Positions 7,068-13,930 of a stretch of 18,350 nucleotides of DNA are shown piece after piece. Position 1 is the stretch's first letter. Every line of letters begins with the position of its first letter. Below the pieces are notes generated by a model. It worked only from the letters and a program-made list of their open reading frames with translations, did no database searches and was not told where the DNA came from. Both the position numbers and the translations under genes were made by a program. Source of the DNA: an uncultured Flavobacteriales bacterium (GTDB lineage Bacteria; Bacteroidota; Bacteroidia; Flavobacteriales; Weeksellaceae); the NCBI GenBank assembly GCA_937876095.1, contig CALFIE010000104.1, positions 1-18,350 of the forward strand, read 5' to 3'.

Positions 7068-9329
7068 TTAAGGATTACTTGCTGTTTTTACTTCAGTAGT
7101 TTTAATATCGGTACCCAACCTCTGAAGATAAGCAATTACCGCTACTATTTCTTTTTTCTCTAATTTATCTTCAGGTCTTTTTGCATAGGCATCTTTTAAG
7201 TCTGCAGCTTCTGAAAAGATATTTTTCACAATTTTTTTAGCTTGATTATCTGCCCAAGAATCAGCTGAATCTATTTCTGCTTTGGTGTATGGTACACTAA
7301 ATACGTTTTTCATCAAACTAATTTTATCTTTCATTTTGCTACGGTCTAGATCGTTTGCAATCAACCAAGGATATCTTGGCATAATAGATCCTGCAGATGT
7401 AGATCTTGGATTGTACATGTGTTTGTAGTGCCAAGAATCTGGATTTTTACCACCTTCTCTTTGCAAATCTGGGCCTGTTCTTTTGGATCCCCATAAAAAC
7501 GGACGGTCATAAATAAATTCTCCAGCTTTGGAATATTGACCGTTTTTACCATTGAAGCGCACAACTTCATCTCGGAATGGTCTAACCATTTGTGAGTGAC
7601 AAGCATTACAACCTTCTCTTATGTATAAATCTCTACCTTCTAATTCTAGTGGAGAATATGGTTTCACCGCTGCAATCGTGGGAACGTTGTCTTTTACAAA
7701 TAATGTTGGGATTACTTCTAAGAAACTACCAATAAATAAAGTGAAAAATGATAGAATAGCAAAATATAGTGGCATTCTTTCTAACCAAAGGTGTTTCGTT
7801 TCACCTTCTTTTCTTGCAGTACTAATGTTGGCTAAAGCTGGAGCTTCTGCTGGTACATTTTTTTGGAATGAACCACTTCTAACAGTAGCAATCACGTTAA
7901 CTACCATCAATAGTGCTCCAGAAATATAAAGCAATCCACCTATAAATCTCATCCAATAGTATGGTAAAATAGCAACTACGGTTTCTAACCAGTTTTTGTA
8001 AACCAACGTTCCGTCTGGATTAAATTGTTTCCACATCAAACCTTGAGTAAAACCAGAAATATATAATGGAACGGCATAGAAAATAATTCCTAAAGTACCC
8101 AACCAGAAATGCCAGTTTGCTAATTTTACTGACCACAATTTGGTTCTCCACATAATTGGTAATAGGTAATAAATCATACCAAATGCCATAAATCCGTTCC
8201 AGCCAAGTGCACCAATGTGAACGTGACCAATTACCCAATCTGTAAAGTGACCAATTTTATTCAAAGTTTTGGTTGCCAAAAGTGGTCCTTCAAAAGTTGC
8301 CATACCATAACAAGTAACCGCAACTACGAAAAATTTTAGAACTGGATTTTCTCTTACTTTATCCCAAGCTCCTCTTAGTGTCAACAAACCATTTAGCATA
8401 CCTCCCCAAGATGGAGCGATGAGCATAATAGAGAAACCAGTTCCCAATGCTTGTGCCCAAGATGGCAATGCAGTATACTGTAAGTGGTGAGGTCCTGCCC
8501 AAATATATACGAACAATAAAGACCAGAAGTGAATAATAGATAATTTGTAAGAAAAAACAGGTCTTCCTGATGCTTTCGGAATGAAATAATACATCAAACC
8601 AAGAACTGGTGTTGTAAGGAAAAATGCAACCGCATTGTGACCATACCACCATTGTACCAATGCATCTTTTACACCTGCATAAGCTGAGTATGATTTCCAA
8701 CCGGTAAATGACAATGGAACTTCTAAATTATTGAAAATATGGAGCATCGTAATTGCCACCCAAGTCCCAATAAAGAACCAAATTGCAACATACAAATGTC
8801 GAACTCTTCTTTTTGCAATCGTACCAAACATATTGATACCGAAAATTACCCAAATCAAAGCAATCATAATATCAATTGGCCATTCGTGTTCAGCGTATTC
8901 TTTAGAAGTGTTGATCCCCATAAAGAAAGTGATTACTACGGTTACAATAATCAATTGCCATCCCCAAAAATGAATCCAAGACAAGGTATCGCTAAACATT
9001 CTAGCCTTACATAATCTTTGTAAAGAATAATAGATCCCTGCAAAAATTCCGTTCCCAACAAATGCGAAAACTACTGCACTGGTGTGTAGCATTCTGATTC
9101 GTCCAAAACCAAACGCACCTTGCGTATTGATTAATCCTTGTAAATTTCCAGAAGAAAGACTCTTAATTGTCATGTCATCTGTACCGAATAAATATTCAGG
9201 TAATTCTGGGTAAAACAGCATTAGTGCCGCTGTAAGTCCTAGTAAAAAGCCTACAACACCAAAAACAATCGTAGCATACAAAAATGCTCGTACTATACTG
9301 TTGTCATAACTAAACTTTTGTGTTTCCAT
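7068..9329 (-). CDS. ccoNO: Fused cbb3 oxidase catalytic subunit CcoN and mono-heme subunit CcoO
   Basis: The core of the high-affinity terminal oxidase that reduces oxygen to water in the cytoplasmic membrane. It is one 753-residue chain. Residues 1 to about 485 are CcoN, with H82 (low-spin heme b), H231 and H281/H282 (CuB), Y275 in VYIWAGPHH at the cross-linked tyrosine position, and H369/H371 in GHVHIG (heme b3 and heme b). A linker (about 485-515) leads to CcoO: a membrane anchor (about 519-537), heme c site CNACHS (C574, C577, H578) and axial Met in SIMPRYPWL (M650). In proteobacteria CcoN and CcoO are separate genes; the fused form is found in annotated Bacteroidota genomes. There is no stop or frame break at the junction. 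The gene begins 5 bases after ccoS. Heme-ligand assignments come from family knowledge. Confidence 0.97.
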   Translation of the reverse strand: METQKFSYDNSIVRAFLYATIVFGVVGFLLGLTAALMLFYPELPEYLFGTDDMTIKSLSSGNLQGLINTQGAFGFGRIRMLHTSAVVFAFVGNGIFAGIYYSLQRLCKARMFSDTLSWIHFWGWQLIIVTVVITFFMGINTSKEYAEHEWPIDIMIALIWVIFGINMFGTIAKRRVRHLYVAIWFFIGTWVAITMLHIFNNLEVPLSFTGWKSYSAYAGVKDALVQWWYGHNAVAFFLTTPVLGLMYYFIPKASGRPVFSYKLSIIHFWSLLFVYIWAGPHHLQYTALPSWAQALGTGFSIMLIAPSWGGMLNGLLTLRGAWDKVRENPVLKFFVVAVTCYGMATFEGPLLATKTLNKIGHFTDWVIGHVHIGALGWNGFMAFGMIYYLLPIMWRTKLWSVKLANWHFWLGTLGIIFYAVPLYISGFTQGLMWKQFNPDGTLVYKNWLETVVAILPYYWMRFIGGLLYISGALLMVVNVIATVRSGSFQKNVPAEAPALANISTARKEGETKHLWLERMPLYFAILSFFTLFIGSFLEVIPTLFVKDNVPTIAAVKPYSPLELEGRDLYIREGCNACHSQMVRPFRDEVVRFNGKNGQYSKAGEFIYDRPFLWGSKRTGPDLQREGGKNPDSWHYKHMYNPRSTSAGSIMPRYPWLIANDLDRSKMKDKISLMKNVFSVPYTKAEIDSADSWADNQAKKIVKNIFSEAADLKDAYAKRPEDKLEKKEIVAVIAYLQRLGTDIKTTEVKTASNP

Positions 9330-9334
9330 ATATA

Positions 9335-9523
9335 TTAATTACTTTTTTCTGAGTTTTCTTTTTCTTCAGTAGGTTCTTTCGTCAATTCATTGTCTAGTAA
9401 AATCCTTACTGCAGGTGATTCATCGTCATCAAATTGCCCTCTCTTTGCGTTTACTATAAAAATGATTAAGAAAACTACAGCCAAAGAAACGCTGCATAAA
9501 ATCATTAAATATAGTATATCCAT
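9335..9523 (-). CDS. ccoS: CcoS, cbb3 oxidase maturation protein
   Basis: A small membrane protein needed to insert heme b and copper cofactors into CcoN in other bacteria. With the ATG at 9523 it is 62 residues: MDILYLMILCSVSLAVVFL begins one membrane segment, followed by the family pattern NAKRGQFDDDESPAVRILLD and a charged tail. An in-frame TTG at 9568 would add 15 residues before the hydrophobic segment; it is rejected because the conserved N-terminus starts at the ATG and the extension runs into the promoter region. It is the first gene of the ccoS-ccoNO-ccoQ-ccoP run. Confidence 0.93.
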   Translation of the reverse strand: MDILYLMILCSVSLAVVFLIIFIVNAKRGQFDDDESPAVRILLDNELTKEPTEEKENSEKSN

Positions 9524-9531
9524 TATTGCTA

Positions 9532-9589
9532 CAAATTTAGGGTAAAAAATGTGCTCAAATTTAATCAAATTTTATGATATTCATCATAA
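9532..9589 (-). promoter_or_regulatory. ccoS-ccoNOQP promoter region with FNR-like palindrome
   Basis: TTATGAT-ATTC-ATCATAA (9572-9589) is a perfect 7+7 inverted repeat with the FNR-type core TGAT-N4-ATCA. Two minus-strand matches to the -7 consensus (TAAATTTG) follow: 9563 down to 9556 and 9539 down to 9532. The first would leave a leader of roughly 25-30 bases; the second is almost at the start codon. Neither puts the palindrome at exactly -41 and neither has a clear -33 element, so the start site is not settled. The palindrome lies 48 bases before the ccoS ATG. Confidence 0.5.
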
Positions 9590-9642
9590 GATGTTAAAGT
9601 TTGTTAATTTAAAACATTTCTAAATAACTAAATAAGTTATTT

Positions 9643-12051
9643 TTATCTGATTTTGAAGTATTTAGTACTTCTCCACCACGTAGTTATCGTTGTAAAAGCA
9701 ACTACGCTTATCGAACTTAGTGGCATCAAAATTGCGGCAACCAAAGGACTCATTTTCCCCAAAACTGCAATCGTAAGTCCAACTACATTGTACAAAAGGC
9801 TTATCACAAAAGTGAATTTCACGATTACAATTGCATCTTTGCACATTGCCAAATATTTATCCAGAATTTCCAGTTTTTCACCTTTCATAATTACGTCAGA
9901 AGATGGAGTGAAAGAATTGGTGTCGTCTGCAATCGCAATTCCTACATTGCTTTGTTTCAGTGCACCTGCATCATTTAATCCATCTCCAAGCATTGCTACT
10001 TTTTTACCAGTTTCTTGTATTTTTTGTATGTAGTGCAATTTGCTTTCGGGATTTTGGTTAAAAGCCATTTCAGTTGCATTGGGAATCATCTTTTTCAGTT
10101 GTTGTTCTTCAGAAGCATTGTCGCCACTCAAAATATGAATTTGATAATTGTCAAGATGTTGAAACAATTCGGTAAGATGTTCTCGGTATTCATTCTTAAA
10201 AATAAATTTCCCAATCAACACCTCATTTTTACTTATATAAACTGCCGTTTCTAAATTTTTAGATTCTTGCCCCATCAATTTTGCAGAACCAATTTTGTAG
10301 AGGAGACCTCTAATGTTGGCTTCATAACCTTTACCTGCAGTTTCTACGAAATTTTCTACCGGGAAATACTCATCTTTCACCTCCAAAAATTCGTACAACG
10401 ATTTAGAAAGAGGATGGTTGGAGTTTTTCAGTAAACTTTTGATGTTTTTCAAATCAAATTCTTCTATTTTTTCACCTTCGTAAGTGATGAGCGATTTTTT
10501 ACTGTGTGTGATGGTCCCTGTTTTATCAAAAACCAAAGCCTGTAATTTTGCAATTTTCTCTATGGTTAAAGTGTCTTTCACATAGAAATTATTTCTGCCC
10601 AAAATCCTCATAATGTGCCCAAAAGTGAATGGTGCAGAAAGCGCCAAAGCACACGGACAAGCCACAATCAGAATTGCTGAAACCACCTGAAACATTTTCT
10701 CGTAATCTATTCTTGCCCAGTAAATTCCAGCGAAAAGCGTAATTCCTAAAATAATGAAGGTGAAATATTTAGAGATTTGGTTGGTAAGTGTATCTAGTCC
10801 AGTTTCGTATTTTTTGAAGGCTTCTTTGTTCCAAAGTTGGGTCAGGTAACTTTGGTTCACGGTTTTTATGACTTCGAGTTCTAGAATAGAACCTATTTGT
10901 TTGCCACCTGCAAAAATTTTGTCGCCCGGTTTTTTTGGGACAGATGCACTTTCACCAGTGATGAAACTGTTGTCTATATTTCCTTCCCCATTAATCAAAA
11001 TAGCATCTACAGGAATGATTTCTTGGTTTCTCACCATAATTCTGTCACCAATTTTCAGAGCAGAAAGCAGTACATTTTCTTGGCTCCCATTGAAATCTAC
11101 TTTGGTTACTGCAATTGGATAAAAAGATTTGTAATCTCGATCATAAGACAGTGCATTATACGTTCTTTTTTGAAACAATTTGCCAAGAAGCATAAAGAAC
11201 AGCAAACCACACAAGGTGTCGAAATAACCTGGACCGTAATCAGTAACAACTTCGTACACACTTCTGCCAAAAAGCATAAAAATCCCTAATACAATCGGGA
11301 CATCTATGTTGACGATTCCGTTTTTCAGACCGTACCAAGCAGATTTGTAATAGTCTGATGCAGAATAAAATACAACAGGAACTGAAAGTGCGAACGTAAG
11401 AAATCTAAACAAATTTTTGTACTGATCTAGCCAAAGATCTTTTCCGCCCAAAATCCCGAAATATTCAGGAAAACTGAAAAACATTCCGTTCCCAAATGCA
11501 AAACCGGCAATTGCCAATTTTATGAGCAGCGATTTATCTATTTTTTTCTCGACTTTGTCGGCACTTTCCAGATTGATGATTGGTTTGTAACCTAAATTAG
11601 TTAAAAATTTTGCCAAATCGCTTAGTTTCAATTCCTCTTGATTAAAAGAAATTTGTACCGTTTTTTGCGTGAAATTTACCTGAGAATATTTGATTCCTTG
11701 GTGCAAAGTTTGCAAACTTTCCAGTAGCCAAATGCATGAAGTACAGTGTATTACGGGAATTTTGAAGGTAACCAAAGTCGTGTTTCCTTCAGAAAAATCG
11801 GTTACTTGGTCGAAAATTTCTTTGGTATCTAAATACTCAAATTGTGTAGTGTCATCATCATTTGGTCTGATTCCCGAGTTTTTGTTCAATTCATAGAAAT
11901 CACCTAAATTATTCATATTCAGGATTTCAAAAACCGATTTGCAACCATTGCAGCAAAAGAGTTTCTGATCAAAAAGGATTCGCTCCTTATCAATTTCTTG
12001 ACCACAGTGAAAACAATTTTCCGCCACTTTTCTTAGATTTTCGCTCCGCAA
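9643..12051 (-). CDS. ccoI: Copper-transporting P1B-type ATPase for cbb3 oxidase assembly (FixI/CcoI type)
   Basis: ATP-driven Cu(I) transporter that supplies CuB to the oxidase. As read it has 802 residues. Seen: an N-terminal Cys-rich metal-binding module (CFHCG, then CCNGC at 33-37), a heavy-metal-associated domain with HCTSC (C103, C106), about eight membrane segments, TGES (365-368), the membrane metal site CPC (C465, C467), the phosphorylated Asp in DKTGT (D509), the HP motif (H546, P547), GDGLND (689-694) and MSPLVAAILMPLSS near the end (767-780). The Cys-rich N-terminal module separates FixI/CcoI-type pumps from simple CopA. No ATG is available: TTG at 12051 (used here) or GTG at 12027, which would begin V-A-E-N-C-F-H-C, are both possible. 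It ends 119 bases before ccoS and is divergent from the Crp/Fnr gene. Confidence 0.95.
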   Translation of the reverse strand: MRSENLRKVAENCFHCGQEIDKERILFDQKLFCCNGCKSVFEILNMNNLGDFYELNKNSGIRPNDDDTTQFEYLDTKEIFDQVTDFSEGNTTLVTFKIPVIHCTSCIWLLESLQTLHQGIKYSQVNFTQKTVQISFNQEELKLSDLAKFLTNLGYKPIINLESADKVEKKIDKSLLIKLAIAGFAFGNGMFFSFPEYFGILGGKDLWLDQYKNLFRFLTFALSVPVVFYSASDYYKSAWYGLKNGIVNIDVPIVLGIFMLFGRSVYEVVTDYGPGYFDTLCGLLFFMLLGKLFQKRTYNALSYDRDYKSFYPIAVTKVDFNGSQENVLLSALKIGDRIMVRNQEIIPVDAILINGEGNIDNSFITGESASVPKKPGDKIFAGGKQIGSILELEVIKTVNQSYLTQLWNKEAFKKYETGLDTLTNQISKYFTFIILGITLFAGIYWARIDYEKMFQVVSAILIVACPCALALSAPFTFGHIMRILGRNNFYVKDTLTIEKIAKLQALVFDKTGTITHSKKSLITYEGEKIEEFDLKNIKSLLKNSNHPLSKSLYEFLEVKDEYFPVENFVETAGKGYEANIRGLLYKIGSAKLMGQESKNLETAVYISKNEVLIGKFIFKNEYREHLTELFQHLDNYQIHILSGDNASEEQQLKKMIPNATEMAFNQNPESKLHYIQKIQETGKKVAMLGDGLNDAGALKQSNVGIAIADDTNSFTPSSDVIMKGEKLEILDKYLAMCKDAIVIVKFTFVISLLYNVVGLTIAVLGKMSPLVAAILMPLSSISVVAFTTITTWWRSTKYFKIR

Positions 12052-12067
12052 AATTAAAACAAAATAA

Positions 12068-12112
12068 TTTGTGATAAGGTCGAAAATATGCTATTTTTGC
12101 TGACAAATATCA
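12068..12112 (+). promoter_or_regulatory. Promoter of the Crp/Fnr gene with a near-match FNR site
   Basis: TTTG (12068-12071), 20 bases, then TATTTTTG (12092-12099) is a complete Bacteroidota -33/-7 promoter. Transcription would start near 12105, which supports the ATG at 12118 and excludes the one at 12088. TGAC-AAAT-ATCA (12101-12112), one base off TGAT-N4-ATCA, covers the predicted start site, so a bound regulator could repress its own gene. Confidence 0.6.
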
Positions 12113-12117
12113 TAACT

Positions 12118-12831
12118 ATGTCCCAAGAAAAGCAAATTACCATTGAACAGAACATTATGCGTGTTTTTAATGAAAATTCGTTTAAAGAGCGACTGTGCAA
12201 AGAAGATTTTGAGCGATATTTAAAATCCAAAGAGTTAATTTCTTTCAAAAAAGGAGACGTCATCTTCGAAGACGGTGAAACACCGAAAGGAATTTACCTG
12301 ATTACAAAAGGTACTACGAAACTCTCTAAATCTGGAGCTTATGGAAAAGAGCAAATTCTACGTTTCATAAAAGAAAGTGATATAATTGGTTACCGTTCTT
12401 TGCTTTGTGGTGAAGATTTCCAGGCAAAAGCCGAAGCAATGACCGATATAGAAACCATTTTTTTACCAGCCGATTTGTTTTTGCATTTGCTAGAAGTAGA
12501 TTCTAAATTGTCTTATGCAATGTTGCAAAAAATTGCTTTCGAATTGGGAGAATCATCTAATACCATTACTTTTTTGGCTCAAAAAACAGTTCGAGAAAGA
12601 CTGGCAGAAATCTTATTGCTTTTGGAACAGAAATTAGGAACCGATCCAGAAGGTTTCATCAATATTTCTCTTACAAGAGAAGAATTTGCCAACCTGATTG
12701 GTACAGCTACAGAAAGTGCCATCAGATTAATATCGGAGTTCAAACAAGATCATTTGATTGAAGTAGAAGGTAGAAATATCAAAATTTTGAACCACGAGAA
12801 ACTCATCAAACTGGGGCACGTAATTTTGTAG
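12118..12831 (+). CDS. Crp/Fnr-family transcriptional regulator (FNR-like, without Fe-S cysteines)
   Basis: A 237-residue transcription factor. A cyclic-nucleotide-binding-type beta barrel (about 40-120; FKKGDVIFEDGETPKGIYLI) is followed by a long dimerisation helix (about 128-165) and a C-terminal winged helix-turn-helix (LTREEFANLIGTATESAIRLISEF, about 185-208). The recognition helix has E199 and R203, matching the Glu and Arg with which CRP and FNR read the TGA half-site. Only two Cys are present (C27, C97), with no N-terminal cluster, so it cannot hold a 4Fe-4S oxygen sensor as E. coli FNR does. A phosphate-binding signature for cAMP is also not obvious. ATG 12118 is preferred over an in-frame ATG at 12088, which lies upstream of the predicted transcription start. 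It is divergent from ccoI, and FNR-like sites precede ccoS and ccoG, so control of the oxidase is likely. The signal is unknown. Confidence 0.9.
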   Translation: MSQEKQITIEQNIMRVFNENSFKERLCKEDFERYLKSKELISFKKGDVIFEDGETPKGIYLITKGTTKLSKSGAYGKEQILRFIKESDIIGYRSLLCGEDFQAKAEAMTDIETIFLPADLFLHLLEVDSKLSYAMLQKIAFELGESSNTITFLAQKTVRERLAEILLLLEQKLGTDPEGFINISLTREEFANLIGTATESAIRLISEFKQDHLIEVEGRNIKILNHEKLIKLGHVIL

Positions 12832-12883
12832 TTTTTTTCTTCAAAATTTTTAATTAAAGAGCGTCATTTTTTCATTAAAAATT

Positions 12884-12895
12884 ATCATTAATGAT
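12884..12895. repeat. Perfect 12-base palindrome upstream of panB
   Basis: ATCATTAATGAT is self-complementary and lies 58 bases before the panB start. TCATTAA (12872-12878) and TTAATGA (12888-12894) form a second, overlapping inverted repeat. It could be an operator, but the half-sites face outward compared with the FNR-like sites, and AT-rich DNA yields such palindromes by chance. Confidence 0.3.
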
Positions 12896-12953
12896 GATTA
12901 AAAAAAATGAGAATTTGAAGCAATAACCAAACAATTTATCCCAAAACAAATCT

Positions 12954-13769
12954 ATGTCTGTACATTCTGAAATAAAAAAAATTACCACCGAAACTTTGCG
13001 AAAAATGAAATTCGACAAAGAAAAAATCACGATGCTTACAGCGTATGATTTTACGACCGCAAAAATGGTTGATGCAGGTGGAGTAGATGCTATTTTGGTG
13101 GGAGATTCTGCTTCTAATGTAATGGCAGGTCACGAAACCACACTTCCGATTACACTTGACCAAATGATTTACCATGCACAATGTGTAATTCGTGGTGTAG
13201 AACGTGCATTGGTAGTAGTAGATTTACCTTTCGGTTCGTACCAGTCAGATTCGCAAAAAGCGCTGGATTCTGCAGTACGAATTATGAAGGAATCAGAAGC
13301 ACACGCAATAAAATTAGAAGGAGGAAAAGAGGTGGCAAAATCCATCAAAAAAATTGTAAACGCCGGAATTCCTGTGATGGGACATCTCGGTCTTACTCCG
13401 CAATCAATTTACCAATTTGGGACTTATAAAGTACGTGCAAAAGAAGAAGCAGAAGCCGAAAAATTGCTTCAAGATGCCAAATTATTAGAAGAATTGGGTT
13501 GTTTTGCATTGGTTTTAGAGAAAATTCCTGCAGAATTAGCCAAAAAAGTGTCAGAAAGCATAACGATTCCTACCATAGGAATTGGAGCGGGTGCAGATTG
13601 CGACGGACAAGTTTTGGTCTATCACGATATGGTTGGGATGAACAAGGATTTTACGCCAAAATTTTTGCGGAGATACCTTGATTTATACACAGAAATTACA
13701 GGCGCGGTTGCACAATACGTAAAAGATGTGAAAGACGTGAGTTTCCCTAATGAAAAGGAGAGTTACTAA
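12954..13769 (+). CDS. panB: 3-methyl-2-oxobutanoate hydroxymethyltransferase (ketopantoate hydroxymethyltransferase)
   Basis: Transfers a one-carbon unit from methylene-tetrahydrofolate to 2-oxoisovalerate to make ketopantoate, the first committed step of pantothenate and coenzyme A synthesis. The 271 residues match the usual length of about 265. Seen: KITMLTAYDFTTAKMVDAGG (24-43), metal-ligand positions D51 in VGDSASNVMAG, D90 in VVDLPFGSY and E122 in KLEGG, a probable catalytic Glu in LVLEKIP (E189), and GIGAGADCDGQVLVYHDM (209-226). The ATG at 12954 gives the standard N-terminus. I see no terminator between the regulator gene and panB and no clear promoter, so some read-through is possible. 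The other pan genes are not in the window. Confidence 0.96.
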   Translation: MSVHSEIKKITTETLRKMKFDKEKITMLTAYDFTTAKMVDAGGVDAILVGDSASNVMAGHETTLPITLDQMIYHAQCVIRGVERALVVVDLPFGSYQSDSQKALDSAVRIMKESEAHAIKLEGGKEVAKSIKKIVNAGIPVMGHLGLTPQSIYQFGTYKVRAKEEAEAEKLLQDAKLLEELGCFALVLEKIPAELAKKVSESITIPTIGIGAGADCDGQVLVYHDMVGMNKDFTPKFLRRYLDLYTEITGAVAQYVKDVKDVSFPNEKESY

Positions 13770-13780
13770 AATTCTAATCA

Positions 13781-13924
13781 ATGGAATGTTATTCCACTAA
13801 AAATCCAATCGAAAAATCCGATTGGATTTTATGGACTATAAATTTTTCGGCTCCAAAATCTATTGTAATGATATTAATCATCATAACGTTAATCATTTTC
13901 TTTTCAATATTTATTCAAAAATAA
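13781..13924 (+). CDS. Possible small membrane peptide (47 residues), doubtful
   Basis: An ATG at 13781, 11 bases after panB, opens a 47-residue frame that ends 6 bases before the next gene and so fills the gap almost exactly. The peptide begins MECYSTKNPIEKSDWILW and ends in one strongly hydrophobic segment (SIVMILIIITLIIFFSIFI) plus QK, the plan of a single-pass small membrane protein. Against it: codons 7-17 coincide with a perfect 12-bp hairpin that looks like the panB terminator, and T-rich DNA readily encodes hydrophobic runs. I know no homologue. Confidence 0.25.
   Translation: MECYSTKNPIEKSDWILWTINFSAPKSIVMILIIITLIIFFSIFIQK
13800..13830 (+). terminator. Hairpin after panB
   Basis: AAAATCCAATCG (13800-13811) pairs perfectly with CGATTGGATTTT (13819-13830) across a 7-base loop, with the T run forming the end of the stem. 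A smaller inverted repeat, TGGAAT-N3-ATTCCA (13782-13796), lies just before it. It sits 31 bases after the panB stop and is a plausible intrinsic terminator. Confidence 0.65.
13868..13881. promoter_or_regulatory. FNR-like palindrome upstream of the pseudouridine synthase gene
   Basis: ATGAT-ATTA-ATCAT is a perfect 5+5 inverted repeat with the same TGAT-N4-ATCA core and the same half-sites as the ccoS site (ATGAT, ATCAT). It lies 50 bases before the TTG start at 13931. I see no -7 element of the TAnnTTTG type between it and that start, so its target is uncertain. Confidence 0.35.
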
Positions 13925-13930
13925 TTCCTA

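Noticed and set aside
8739..9014. Open frames on the strand opposite ccoNO and other genes
   Set aside because: They lie within strongly conserved genes, show no motifs, and reflect the complement of membrane-protein codons.
9524..9568. TTG-initiated extension of ccoS
   Set aside because: The conserved CcoS N-terminus begins at the ATG at 9523, and the extension overlaps the -7 elements.
9622..9642. Hairpin AAATAACT/AGTTATTT just after the ccoI stop as a terminator
   Set aside because: The 8-bp stem has only one G-C pair and no real T run on the minus strand, so it is too weak to call.
12088..12117. Upstream in-frame ATG for the Crp/Fnr gene
   Set aside because: A complete -33/-7 promoter places the transcription start downstream of it, and the extension (MLFLLTNIIT) is not typical of the family.
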